Shown here in pieces: positions 1 to 9,034 of a stretch of 64,000 nt of DNA (its first letter is position 1; each line of letters begins with the position of its first letter). The notes beneath the pieces were generated by a model. The model was not told where the DNA came from and searched no databases. It worked only from the letters and a program-made list of their open reading frames with translations. The stretch covers positions 1 to 64,000 of the forward strand of contig CAVUOB010000007.1 of NCBI GenBank assembly GCA_963743035.1. The letters are read 5' to 3'. Source of the stretch: PALSA-911 sp963743035 (GTDB lineage Bacteria; Pseudomonadota; Alphaproteobacteria; Acetobacterales; Acetobacteraceae). The translations under genes and the position numbers were made by a program.

Positions 1-249
1 ACGGCGGAAAATAACGTTGAGTTATTGAATTGTTTGCCGGTCTTGTTTAATCTGCCCTTTCCAATTCTCGTAGGCCTATCTCGAAAATCATTCATTGGTA
101 AGATAACTGGAGCGGATAACCCCATGCATCGCGTATCCGGATCGCTCGCCGCTGGACTGTTCGCGATTACCCGGGGGGCCTCCATCCTGCGTGTCCACGA
201 CGTGGCGGAGACGGCGCAGGCAATTCGGGTGCTGACGGCCTTGAACTGA
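1..249 (+). CDS. folP: Dihydropteroate synthase, C-terminal fragment
   Basis: The reading frame is open from the first base and ends at TGA 247-249, so only the last 82 residues are present; the start lies outside the window. The fragment has the pterin/sulfonamide-region motif LVGLSRKSFIG near its middle, followed by the usual AAGLFAITRGASILRVHDV end of the TIM barrel, where the RVHDV segment closes the barrel. Dihydropteroate synthase joins p-aminobenzoate to hydroxymethyl-dihydropterin diphosphate in folate synthesis. It lies directly upstream of glmM, a common pairing in Alphaproteobacteria. The family call is firm because both terminal motifs are present. Confidence 0.9.
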   Translation, partial: TAENNVELLNCLPVLFNLPFPILVGLSRKSFIGKITGADNPMHRVSGSLAAGLFAITRGASILRVHDVAETAQAIRVLTALN

Positions 250-435
250 CCGGGGGTTGTCATTGCATTCCCGTCCGTCTCCGGCTGCACTGGCCATTCC
301 GATCGGAGTGGAATTTTTGCATGGAACGCCTTCCGGTGTGAACACTTCTGGGAAGGACGATTCTGCCCTAAACGCTATTCCTGCATGCGCGAACCGAGAC
401 GGCACCGACGCCGCTGCAACCTGGACGGTCCAATC

Positions 436-1807
436 ATGAATCATACAAGGCGTTTGTTCGGCACCGATGGCATTCGGGGCAAGGCCAACGTCGATCCGAT
501 GACGGCGGAAACCGCGCTGCGGCTGGGCCAGGCCGCCGGCCTGCTGTTCACCCGCGGCACGCATCGTCATCGCGTGGTGATCGGCAAGGACACCCGCCTG
601 TCCGGCTACATGGTCGAACCGGCGCTGACGGCGGGCTTCATCGGCGCCGGCATGGACGTCACCCTGGTCGGTCCGCTGCCGACGCCGGCGATCGCCATGC
701 TGACGCGCAGCCTGCGGGCCGATATCGGCGTGATGATCTCCGCCTCGCACAACTCCTTCGAGGATAACGGCATCAAGCTGTTCGGCCCGGACGGCTTCAA
801 GCTGTCGGACGAGACGGAAATGCGCATCGAGGCGATGATGGTCGTCCGACCTCAGCGCCGACATGGCCGGCCCGCGTGAGCTCGGCCGCGCCAACCGGCT
901 GGAAGATGCCGGCGGGCGCTATATCGAGGCGGCGAAGGCCAGCTTCCCGCGCGGGCTGCGGCTGGACGGCATGAAGATCGTCATCGACTGCGCCAACGGC
1001 GCGGCCTATCGCGTGGCCCCATCGGTGCTGTGGGAGCTGGGCGCGACGGTGATCCCGCTCGGCGTCAAGCCGGACGGGTTCAACATCAACCAGGGATGCG
1101 GATCGACCTGCCCGGACTATCTTTGCGCCCAGGTGCTGGAGCACGAGGCCGATCTCGGCATCACGCTGGACGGCGACGCGGACCGCGTGCTGATGGCCGA
1201 CGAGCACGGCGAACTGATCGACGGCGACCAGTTGCTGGCGCTGATCGCCCGCTCCTGGGCACAGAGCGGCCAGCTGGCCGGCGGCGGCATCGTGGCGACC
1301 GTGATGTCCAATCTCGGCCTGGAACGCTTTCTCGAGCAGCAGGGCGTGGAACTGCACCGCACCAAGGTCGGCGACCGCTACGTCGTCGAGCAGATGCGCG
1401 CCCGCGGCATCAATGTCGGCGGCGAGCAGTCCGGCCACATGATCCTGTCCGATTTCTCCACCACCGGCGATGGGCTGCTGGCCGCGCTGCAGGTGCTGGC
1501 GGTGCTGGTGGACCAGGGCAAGACGGCCAGCGAGGCCTGCCGCGTGTTCACGCCGCTGCCCCAGCGCCTGCGCAGCGTGCGCTTCGCCGGCGTCTCGCCG
1601 CTGCGCCATGCGCGCGTGCAGGAAGCGGTCGATGCGGCCGAGCTGACGCTGCGCGGCTCCGGCCGGCTGCTGATCCGCGAAAGCGGCACCGAGCCGCTGG
1701 TGCGGGTCATGGCGGAGTCGGAGGACGAGGCGCTGGTGCAGCGCCTGGTGGACGGGCTGTGCGAGACCATCGCCGCCGTGGCCCGGGTCGGGGAGCCGCA
1801 GGTCTGA
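436..1807 (+). CDS. glmM: Phosphoglucosamine mutase (one +1 frameshift)
   Basis: GlmM interconverts glucosamine-6-phosphate and glucosamine-1-phosphate for UDP-GlcNAc, hence peptidoglycan and LPS. The N-terminal RRLFGTDGIRGKAN motif, the phosphoserine loop ISASHNS (active Ser about residue 104), the metal loop DGDADRV and the C-terminal phosphate-binding RESGTEPLVRVM are all present. The frame breaks at about 843-852: one extra base after the codons for EAMMV moves the rest (SDLSADMAGPRELG...) into the next frame. Removing one base gives about 456 aa, normal for the family. ATG 436 is chosen because the family motif begins a few codons later. A sequencing error or a real null allele are both possible; since GlmM is normally essential, an error is more likely. 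Confidence 0.88.
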
Positions 1808-1832
1808 CCTGCCGAGGCGGGAGGCACAGCCG

Positions 1833-2648
1833 ATGAAGGGCCGGGTGCTGATCATCGCCGGCTCCGATTCCGGCGGCGGCGCCGGCATCCAGGCCGACAT
1901 CAAGGCGGTCACCGCCATGGGCGCCTTCGCGGCCACCGCCATCACCGCGCTGACCGCGCAGAACACCCTCGGCGTGCATGCGGTGCATCCCGTGCCGGTG
2001 GATTTCATCACCCGGCAGATCGCCGTGGTCATGGACGATATCGGCGCCGACGCGATCAAGACCGGCATGCTCGGCACCGCCGAGGTCATCGGCGCGGTGG
2101 CCGATGCGCTGGCGCGGCACGCGGCCTCGGTGCCGCTGGTGCTCGATCCCGTCATGGTCGCCAAGGGCGGCGCCCGCCTGCTGGATCCGGACGCGCTGTC
2201 GGCGCTGAAGTGCTGCCTGCTGCCGATGGCCCGCGTGATCACGCCCAATCTGCCGGAAGCCGAGGCGCTGTGCGGCCTGGCGATCCCGGACCTGGCGGCG
2301 ATGCGCCAGGCGGCCGCTTCCCTGCTGGCGCTCGGCGTCCCGGCCGTGCTGCTGAAGGGCGGCCATCTGCCGGGCGGAACGGTGATCGATCTGCTGGCGA
2401 CGGAACACGGCATCGAGGAATTCGCCGCCCCGCGCATCGACACGCGCCACACCCACGGCACCGGCTGCACGCTGGCCAGCGCGCTGGCGGCCGGCCTGGC
2501 GCAGGGGATGGATTTGCGCGACGCGGTGCGGCGTGCCCGCGCCTATGTCCGCGCCGCGATCGCCTCAGCACCCGGTTATGGGGCCGGCCATGGCCCGCTG
2601 GACCACGCCGTGACGCTGGATCCCGCGCGGCTGGCGGATCTCGGCTGA
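1833..2648 (+). CDS. thiD: Hydroxymethylpyrimidine / phosphomethylpyrimidine kinase
   Basis: A 271-aa ribokinase-fold enzyme that phosphorylates HMP and HMP-phosphate to HMP-PP, the pyrimidine half of thiamine. The N-terminal substrate-binding motif GSDSGGGAGIQADIKA follows the start closely, and the C-terminal anion hole/catalytic motif HGTGCTLASALAAGLA is intact. Length is typical for ThiD. It follows glmM by 25 bp and its stop codon overlaps the start of the next gene by one base, so the three genes are probably co-transcribed. No TPP riboswitch is visible upstream. Confidence 0.93.
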   Translation: MKGRVLIIAGSDSGGGAGIQADIKAVTAMGAFAATAITALTAQNTLGVHAVHPVPVDFITRQIAVVMDDIGADAIKTGMLGTAEVIGAVADALARHAASVPLVLDPVMVAKGGARLLDPDALSALKCCLLPMARVITPNLPEAEALCGLAIPDLAAMRQAAASLLALGVPAVLLKGGHLPGGTVIDLLATEHGIEEFAAPRIDTRHTHGTGCTLASALAAGLAQGMDLRDAVRRARAYVRAAIASAPGYGAGHGPLDHAVTLDPARLADLG

Positions 2649-3430
2649 TGCGGCTGCCCTACCACATCGTCGATGCCTTCGCCGACCGCGTCTTCGCCGG
2701 CAACCCGGCGGCGGTGGTGAAGCTCGACCGGTTCCTGCCGGCCGAAACCATGCAGTCGATCGCGGCCGAGAACAATCTCAGCGAGACCGCTTTCGTCGTG
2801 CCGGAAGGCGATGGCTGGAACCTGCGCTGGTTCACGCCGGCGATCGAGGTGGAGCTCTGCGGCCACGCCACGCTGGCCAGCGCCTTCGTGCTGGACCATC
2901 TGGGCGTCCCCGCGCCCTGGCGGTTTCACACCCTCTCCGGCCTGCTGACGGTAACGCGCCAGGACGGTCGTTTCATTCTGGACTTTCCCGCCTGGCCCAG
3001 CCGGCCGGCAGAGGCCCCGCCGGGGCTGGCGGAGGCGCTGGGCGCGGCGCCGGCCGAGGTGCATGAAGCGCGGGACTGGATCTGCGTCTTTGCCGATGCC
3101 GCCACGGTGGCGGCGCTGCGTCCGGACCATGCCCGCGTCCTGGCCCTGCCGGGCGGGCGGGTGATCGCCACCGCCGCCGGCGGGGAGGGCGTGGACGTCA
3201 CCAGCCGCTATTTCGCGATCAAGGCGGGCATCGCCGAGGATCCGGTGACCGGCGCCGCCCACACCCAGCTGGTGCCGTTCTGGGCGGCGCGGCTCGGCCG
3301 CAACGATCTGGTCTGCCACCAGGCCAGCGCCCGCGGCGGCACGCTGTGGTGCACGCTCGCCGGCGACCGGGTTCGCATGGGCGGCACCGGCGTGCTCTAT
3401 GCGCAGGGCGAGATCCTGCTGCCCGGCTGA
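2648..3430 (+). CDS. PhzF-family isomerase/epimerase
   Basis: A 260-aa protein of the PhzF (diaminopimelate-epimerase-like) fold. It starts with the family signature of an N-terminal VDAFADRVFAGNPAAVV, carries the catalytic glutamate in NNLSETAFV (about residue 45) and the CGHATLASA motif, and has the second-half motif EDPVTGAAHT. The start ATG overlaps the thiD stop (TGATG), giving translational coupling. Members act in phenazine synthesis or unknown isomerisations; there are no phenazine genes here, so the substrate is unknown. Confidence 0.85.
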   Translation: MRLPYHIVDAFADRVFAGNPAAVVKLDRFLPAETMQSIAAENNLSETAFVVPEGDGWNLRWFTPAIEVELCGHATLASAFVLDHLGVPAPWRFHTLSGLLTVTRQDGRFILDFPAWPSRPAEAPPGLAEALGAAPAEVHEARDWICVFADAATVAALRPDHARVLALPGGRVIATAAGGEGVDVTSRYFAIKAGIAEDPVTGAAHTQLVPFWAARLGRNDLVCHQASARGGTLWCTLAGDRVRMGGTGVLYAQGEILLPG

Positions 3431-3543
3431 GCGGGGCAGGCGCGCGACAATTCCATTGACCGCTGCCGGGGGAGCCGCTACGCCTCCGCCCGGGTCACGC
3501 CCCCCCACCGGGGCGCTAGTCTTCTGCAAGGGAGCCGCCAGTC

Positions 3544-4734
3544 ATGGCACAGGCTATCAGCACGCCGGCATTGCGTCCGGAAAACCCCAATTTCTCCTCC
3601 GGCCCCTGCGCCAAGCGTCCCGGCTATTCGCTGGACGCGCTGGGCAACGCCCTGCTCGGCCGCAGCCATCGCGCCTCCGCCCCGAAGGCGCGGCTGGCGG
3701 AGGTGATCGACCGCTCCCGCGCGATCCTCGGCCTGCCCGCCGACTGGCGCCTGGCCATCGTGCCCGGGTCCGACACCGGCGCGGTGGAAATGGCGCTGTG
3801 GTCCATGCTCGGCGCGCGCGGCGTCGATGTGCTTTCCTTTGAAAGCTTTTCCGGCCAGTGGGCGACCGACGTGGTCAAGCAGCTGAAACTTCCCAATGCC
3901 CGCGTGCTGGAAGCGCCGTACGGCAAGCTGCCCGATCTGTCGCAGGTGAATTTCGACAACGACGTGGTCTTCGCCTGGAACGGCACCACCTCGGGCGTGC
4001 GCGTCCCCAACGGCGACTGGATCCCCGCCGACCGCGCCGGCCTGACGATCTGCGACGCCACCTCCGCGGCGTTCTGCATGGACCTGCCGTGGGACAAGCT
4101 CGATGTCGTCACCTGGTCCTGGCAGAAGGGCCTGGGCGGAGAGGCCGCGCACGGCATGCTGGCGATCTCGCCGCGCGCCGCCGAGCGCCTGACCACCTAC
4201 AAGCCGGCCTGGCCGCTGCCGAAGATCTTCCGCATGACCTCGGGCGGCAAGCTGAACGAGGGCCTGTTCCGCGGCGAGACGCTGAACACCCCGTCGATGC
4301 TCTGCGTCGAGGACGCGCTGGACAGCCTGCGCTGGGCGGAACAATCGGGCGGCCTGAAGGGCCTGATCGCCCGCAGCCAGGACAATCTGCAGGCTGTCGC
4401 CAACTGGGTGGCGCGCACGCCGTGGGTGGAATTCCTGGCCGAAGTTCCGGCCACGCGCTCCACCACCGCCATCTGCCTGAAGCTGACCGCGCCCTGGTTC
4501 ACCGCCCTGTCCGAGGACGACCGCTTCAAGGCGGTGCGCCGCCTGGCCGCGCTGCTGGACAAGGCGGAGGTTGCCTATGATATCGCCGGCCATCGCGACG
4601 CGCCGGCGGGGCTGCGCATCTGGGGCGGGCCGACCGTGGAAGCGGGCGACATCGCGCTGATGCTGCCTTGGATCGAATGGGCGCATGCCACGGTCCAGGC
4701 CGAACAGGCCGCGGTCACGCAGGCGGCGGAGTAA
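3544..4734 (+). CDS. serC: Phosphoserine aminotransferase
   Basis: A 396-aa PLP enzyme of the alphaproteobacterial/Methanosarcina-type SerC group. It converts 3-phosphohydroxypyruvate plus glutamate to phosphoserine. The N-terminal NPNFSSGPCAKRPGY motif and the PLP-lysine context WSWQKGLGGEAAHGM (about residue 200) are visible. The start follows AAGGGAG at the expected distance. It lies 5 bp upstream of serA, so the two first steps of serine synthesis form an operon. Confidence 0.94.
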   Translation: MAQAISTPALRPENPNFSSGPCAKRPGYSLDALGNALLGRSHRASAPKARLAEVIDRSRAILGLPADWRLAIVPGSDTGAVEMALWSMLGARGVDVLSFESFSGQWATDVVKQLKLPNARVLEAPYGKLPDLSQVNFDNDVVFAWNGTTSGVRVPNGDWIPADRAGLTICDATSAAFCMDLPWDKLDVVTWSWQKGLGGEAAHGMLAISPRAAERLTTYKPAWPLPKIFRMTSGGKLNEGLFRGETLNTPSMLCVEDALDSLRWAEQSGGLKGLIARSQDNLQAVANWVARTPWVEFLAEVPATRSTTAICLKLTAPWFTALSEDDRFKAVRRLAALLDKAEVAYDIAGHRDAPAGLRIWGGPTVEAGDIALMLPWIEWAHATVQAEQAAVTQAAE

Positions 4735-4739
4735 CCGGC

Positions 4740-6327
4740 ATGGTAAAGATCCTGATCAGCGACAAGCTGTCCCCGGCGGCTGTCGACATCTTCCGCACGC
4801 GCGGCATCGAGGTCGACCTGAAGCCCGGGCTGACGCCCGGCCGAGCTGCGCGCCATCATCGGCGACTATGACGGCCTGGCGATCCGCTCGGCCACCAAGG
4901 TCACCAAGGAACTGCTGGACGCGGCGCCCAACCTGAAAGTGGTGGGCCGCGCCGGCATCGGCGTCGACAACGTGGATGTGAAATCGGCGACCGCGCGCGG
5001 CGTGGTGGTGATGAACACCCCGCTCGGCAACACCATCACCACCGCCGAGCACGCCATTGCCATGATGTTCTCCCTGGCGCGGCAGATCCCGGAAGCCAGC
5101 GGCTCGACCAAGGCCGGCAAATGGGAAAAGAACCGCTTCATGGGCGTCGAGCTCAGCGGCAAGACGCTCGGCCTGATCGGCTGCGGCAATATCGGCTCCA
5201 TCGTCGCCAACCGCGCGATCGGGCTGCATATGAAGGTGATTTCGTTCGATCCCTATCTGTCGGAGAAGCGGGCGCTCGATCTCGGCGTGGAGAAGGTGGA
5301 TCTGGACACGCTGCTGGCGCGGGCCGATTTCATCACCCTGCACACGCCGCTGACGGACGGGACCCGCAACATCCTGTCGCGCGAGGCGCTGGCCAAGACG
5401 AAGAAGGGCGTGCGCATCATCAACTGCGCCCGCGGCGGCCTGGTGGACGAGGCGGCGCTCGCCGAGGCGATCGCCTCGGGCCATGTCGCCGGCGCCGCGC
5501 TCGACGTGTTCGAGACCGAGCCCGCGACGCAGAGCCCGCTGTTCGAACTGGAGAACGTGGTCTGCACCCCGCATCTGGGCGCGGCCACCACCGAGGCGCA
5601 GGAGAACGTCGCGTTGCAGGTGGCCGAGCAGATGAGCGATTTCCTGCTCAGCGGCGCGGTGGCGAACGCGATCAACATGCCGTCCGTCTCGGCCGAGGAC
5701 GCGCCGCGGCTGAAGCCGTACATGGAACTGTGCCGTCTGCTCGGCGGCTTCGCCGGGCAGTTGACCCAGGCGCGGGAAGGCGTGCTGCGCCGCGTGGTCA
5801 TCGAGTACGAGGGGCTGGCGGCGGCGCTGAACCATCGCCCGCTCTCCGCGGCGGTGCTGGCCGGGCTGCTGTCGCCGGTGATGGAGGGCGTGAACATGGT
5901 CAACGCCCCGGTCGCTGCGCGCGAGCGCGGGATCGACGTGTCGGAAACCGTGCATGACCGCCCCAGCGAGTACCAGACGCTGGTGCGCGTGACCGTGGAG
6001 ACCGACAAGCTGACCCGCTCCGTCGCCGGCACGCTGTTCGCCGGCGCGCGCCCGCGCATCGTCGAGATCAAGGGCATCAAGGTGGAAGCCGATTTCGGCC
6101 GCCACATGCTGTACGTCACCAACCAGGACAAGCCCGGCTTCATCGGCCGCTTCGGCGACACGCTGGCCGGCGCGGGCATCAACATCGCCACCTTCCATCT
6201 CGGCCGTTCGGAGGCGGGCGGCGATGCCATCTGCCTGGTCTCGGTCGATGAAACCGTGCCGGAAGGCGTGCTGGCGCAGGTGCGCGCCCTGCCGCTGGTG
6301 ATGCAGGCAACCGCGCTCAGCTTCTGA
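4740..6327 (+). CDS. serA: D-3-phosphoglycerate dehydrogenase (one +1 frameshift)
   Basis: SerA oxidises 3-phosphoglycerate with NAD, the committed step of serine synthesis. The frame opens at ATG 4740 (MVKILISDKLSPAAVDIF) and shifts at a CCC run at 4836-4838; deleting one C restores TPAELRAIIGDYDGLAIRSATK and a protein of about 528 aa, the usual long-form length. The NAD-binding GCGNIGSIVA, the NCARGGLVDEAAL loop, catalytic His in TPHLGAATTEAQ, the intervening domain and the C-terminal ACT domain (FIGRFGDTLAGAGINIATF) are intact. An extra base in a short homopolymer of an otherwise intact biosynthetic gene points to sequence error. Confidence 0.9.
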
Positions 6328-6388
6328 TCGGACCGGATGCGCTGGGCGTTCCGGCGGCATCCGGATTAGGCTGTGGCTTCGCGTAACG

Positions 6389-6417
6389 GGCCGGGCCTGG
6401 GCATCCCAGGCCCGGCC
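6389..6417 (+). terminator. Perfect 13-bp hairpin after serA
   Basis: GGCCGGGCCTGGG, loop CAT, then the exact reverse complement. It follows serA by about 60 bp, without a strong T tract. Because it lies between an upstream in-frame GTG (6373) and GTG 6442, it argues that the next gene starts at or after 6442. Confidence 0.5.
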
Positions 6418-6441
6418 AAGGTTTCCGGGGAGAATGCCATC

Positions 6442-6951
6442 GTGGGCGGAGAGACCAAGGGCCGCGACGGCATCGGGCCCGATGCGTCCCCCGATGCGTC
6501 CCTCGACGCGCACCCCGGAGCCGGCCACGGCGCGGCGATGTTCACCCTGGCCCTGACCGCGACAGCCCCAGAGATCGCATCAGAGATCGCCCGCGCGCAT
6601 GCCTGGCTGGACCAGGTGGCGGCGGAACTCGGCCTGGCGCCCGCCACCGTGTTCGCGCTGCAGCTCTGTGTCGAGGAAGCGGTATCCAACATCGCCCATC
6701 ACGGCACGGAGGCGGCGGCCCTGCCGGTCGCCCTGGGCCTTTCTGCAGCTCCTGGCAGGCTGACCCTGCAGGTCGAAGATCCCGGCCCTGCGTTCGACCC
6801 CATCGCCGAGCCCGATGCATCGCTGCCGCAATCGCTGGAGGCGGCCGAAATCGGCGGGCTGGGGATTCACCTGATCCGCCGCTTCTCCTCCGCCCAGGCC
6901 TATGAGCGGGTGAATGGCGTGAATCGCCTGGTGCTGCAGTTCAACGTCTGA
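6442..6951 (+). CDS. RsbW/SpoIIAB-type ATP-binding protein (anti-sigma-factor kinase family)
   Basis: The C-terminal 137 residues form a small GHKL ATPase: N-box LCVEEAVSNIAHHG, G1-like VEDPGPAFDP and G2-like GGLGIHLIRRF, ending in a strand typical of RsbW-like serine kinases. Such proteins bind sigma factors or phosphorylate anti-anti-sigma partners; no partner gene is adjacent, so the target is unknown. GTG 6442 is preceded by GGGGAG at 11 nt; ATG 6538 would give just the core domain and is a real alternative, while an in-frame GTG at 6373 would place a perfect hairpin inside the gene. The N-terminal 32 residues before the domain are Pro/Asp/Ala-rich and low in complexity. Confidence 0.75.
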   Translation: MGGETKGRDGIGPDASPDASLDAHPGAGHGAAMFTLALTATAPEIASEIARAHAWLDQVAAELGLAPATVFALQLCVEEAVSNIAHHGTEAAALPVALGLSAAPGRLTLQVEDPGPAFDPIAEPDASLPQSLEAAEIGGLGIHLIRRFSSAQAYERVNGVNRLVLQFNV

Positions 6952-7230
6952 CTGCGGCGGCGGGGCACGAATCGCCCGGCGTCGGCGGTGTCGTGCACAA
7001 ATTAAGATATCAAAAAGCGATATTTAAGACGAATTTCCGGCATGGCTCCCTTGCCATCCGCCGATGGGTGAGGCCCGAAATACGCCATAACCTATTGATA
7101 ATATGAAAACAAACCGCATATTCGGTTGAGTTCGCGCGCGTTAACCCTTCCGAAACGGATCATTGACCTTGAAAAAAATATAAAATAATACGTTCGGCGC
7201 GCCAACAAACAGAAACAGGAGTGCGCCGTC

Positions 7231-7917
7231 ATGATGAAGACACCGAAGGTTGCGGCTATGCGTAAAGTTCTCGCCGTCGCGCTGGCGCTTGGCGCCGGGG
7301 CGGCCCTGGCATCGCCGGCCTCGGCGATCCAGGTCACCAACGTCCAGGTTCCCTATGCGGAATCGGTCACCCTCAGCGGCGGCATTCTCGGGGCCGGCAG
7401 CGACTATGTCGGCATCGCCGGGCAGATCGTCCTGACCACCGATATCGGCACCCTCGGCACCTGGTGCGTGGACCTGTTCCACGACGTCAATATCGGCGGC
7501 AGCTACACCTACACCCCCGGCCCCTTGCTGACCGACAATACCGGCGTGAGCCCGGCGACATCGAACCCGCTGACATCGACGCAGATCCAGCAGATCGGCG
7601 CGCTCGCCGCCTACGGCAACGCGCTGATGCAATCCGCCCCGACGACCTGGGACTCGGCCGCGATCCAGGCGGCGATCTGGGATGTCGAATACGGCACCAC
7701 GGCAACCGGCTCGGCGAATTTCAACACGGCGCTGGCCAACATCGTCGCGCTGCTGCCGAGCCTGCCCTTCGTCAACGGTGTCCAGCTGAGCGATACCGGC
7801 GCGCAGGACCAGTTCCTCGCCCAGGGGCTGTACACCACCGAACTGCCGGAGCCCGCGTCGCTGGCCGTGCTCGGCACCGGCCTGCTCGGCCTCGGCCTGC
7901 TGCGCCGCCGCGCCTGA
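7231..7917 (+). CDS. PEP-CTERM sorting-domain protein
   Basis: A 228-aa exported protein. A basic start and hydrophobic stretch ending in ASPASA form a signal peptide (about residues 1-33). The C-terminus is a full PEP-CTERM signal: LPEPASLAVLGTGLLGLGLLRRRA, that is PEP, one membrane helix and an arginine cluster, which in other bacteria is processed by exosortase EpsH/XrtA. The middle has a single pair of cysteines and many Thr/Ser/Gly residues; it contains WCVDLFHDV and WDSAAIQAAIWDVEYG, which resemble the conserved core of PEP-CTERM proteins of unknown function. AGGAG lies 10 nt before the first ATG. The preceding 279 bp are AT-rich and probably hold the promoter. No exosortase is in this window. 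Confidence 0.85.
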   Translation: MMKTPKVAAMRKVLAVALALGAGAALASPASAIQVTNVQVPYAESVTLSGGILGAGSDYVGIAGQIVLTTDIGTLGTWCVDLFHDVNIGGSYTYTPGPLLTDNTGVSPATSNPLTSTQIQQIGALAAYGNALMQSAPTTWDSAAIQAAIWDVEYGTTATGSANFNTALANIVALLPSLPFVNGVQLSDTGAQDQFLAQGLYTTELPEPASLAVLGTGLLGLGLLRRRA

Positions 7918-7923
7918 ACCGGT

Positions 7924-7953
7924 GACGGCGCCGCCCGGAAGGGCGGCGCCGTC
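7924..7953. terminator. Bidirectional hairpin between convergent genes
   Basis: A perfect 13-bp stem GACGGCGCCGCCC / GGGCGGCGCCGTC with loop GGAA lies in the 42 bp between the convergent PEP-CTERM and LLM oxidoreductase genes. A T tract is absent, so termination efficiency is uncertain. Confidence 0.6.
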
Positions 7954-7959
7954 CGTCCA

Positions 7960-8937
7960 TCAGGCGAAGATTTCGCCCAAAGCGCGAATGCTGTGCAGCA
8001 CGCGCTCCTGCGGCAGGCCCGGCCATTGCAGGCGCAGGATGAAATGGTTGACGCCGAGCCGCTCGCGGTAGCGGGCGATCTCCTCCTTCACGAACGCCTT
8101 GTCGCCGATGATGAAACGGTCGCGGGCGAATTCCTCGACCGGCGGCGCGCTGCCCTGGCCATGCAGCCCCCAGGATGCGTAGGCGTTGTACTTATACTGT
8201 AGCGCGTCCCGGCACTCATCCATCGCGCTGGCCATGGAACTGCCGATATAGCATTCGCGCGTCAGCGGATAATCGCTCGGATCCGGCTTGCCGCATTCCG
8301 CCAGCGCGCCGCGATACACCGCCATCTGCTGCTCGATCTTGCCGATCGGCGTCGACGGCACGATCAGCCAGGCATCGCCGATCCGCGCGGCGCGGCGGAT
8401 CGCCGCATCCACCTGCGCCGCCACCCAGATCGGCGGCCCGCCCGATTGCAGCGGCTTGATGCCGATGCCGGCATCGCTCACGCGGTAGTATTTGCCCGAA
8501 TGGGTGACGCGGTCTTCCGCCCATAGCCGCCGGATCAGGCCGAGGCTCTCGGTGAAGCGCGGCGCGCGTTCGCCGAGCGGTATGGCGAAGGCGTCGAACT
8601 CCGGCTCGCGATAGCCGAGACCGACGCCCAGCACGTAGCTGCCGCCCGACAGCACATCCAGCGTCGCGGCTTCCTCCGCCACCGACACCGGGTTCAGCAG
8701 CGGCAGGATGACGATGTCGCCGCCCACCTGCATGCCCTTCGCCTCCGCCAGCAGGAACGGCAGCAGCGCGGTGAGCTGGAACATCTGCAGCGGCGCGGTC
8801 AGGTAATGATGCGGAAACCACAGCGACTTGAAGCCGGATGCGCGCGCGCTCTGCACCTGTTCGACCATTTCCGGCACCCGCGCGGCCATGTCGGTGCCGG
8901 GCCGGAACTGCGTGTTGATGAACAATCCGACTTTCAT
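7960..8937 (-). CDS. LLM-class flavin-dependent oxidoreductase
   Basis: A 325-aa bacterial luciferase-like monooxygenase-fold protein using FMN or F420. The N-terminus MKVGLFINTQF, the FPHHYLT strand, GVGLGYREPEFDAF and the C-terminal PPIWVAAQVDAAIRRAARIGDAW segment are family landmarks. AGGAGGGG lies just before the start. No cofactor or substrate genes are nearby, so the reaction cannot be named. It is convergent with the PEP-CTERM gene and separate from the O-acylation pair upstream. Confidence 0.85.
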   Translation of the reverse strand: MKVGLFINTQFRPGTDMAARVPEMVEQVQSARASGFKSLWFPHHYLTAPLQMFQLTALLPFLLAEAKGMQVGGDIVILPLLNPVSVAEEAATLDVLSGGSYVLGVGLGYREPEFDAFAIPLGERAPRFTESLGLIRRLWAEDRVTHSGKYYRVSDAGIGIKPLQSGGPPIWVAAQVDAAIRRAARIGDAWLIVPSTPIGKIEQQMAVYRGALAECGKPDPSDYPLTRECYIGSSMASAMDECRDALQYKYNAYASWGLHGQGSAPPVEEFARDRFIIGDKAFVKEEIARYRERLGVNHFILRLQWPGLPQERVLHSIRALGEIFA

Positions 8938-9034
8938 GGAAGCTTCCCCTCCTGGTGCTTATGCTGCGCGCAGTTGGCCAAAGCCTAGCGGCGATGCCGG
9001 TGGCCAACAACGCGAGGGGGAAACCGCCTTCGCT

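Noticed and set aside
257..439. Short frame between folP and glmM
   Set aside because: No similarity, no convincing ribosome binding site, overlaps the glmM start.
88..894. Long minus-strand frame opposite folP/glmM
   Set aside because: High-GC shadow of real plus-strand genes; no family motif.
797..2470. 557-aa minus-strand frame across glmM and thiD
   Set aside because: Antisense to two clearly conserved genes; composition typical of a shadow frame.
7163..7191. TTGACC with an AT-rich stretch as a sigma-70 promoter for the PEP-CTERM gene
   Set aside because: The -10 match at correct spacing is poor (TAATAC), so I do not list it as a promoter.
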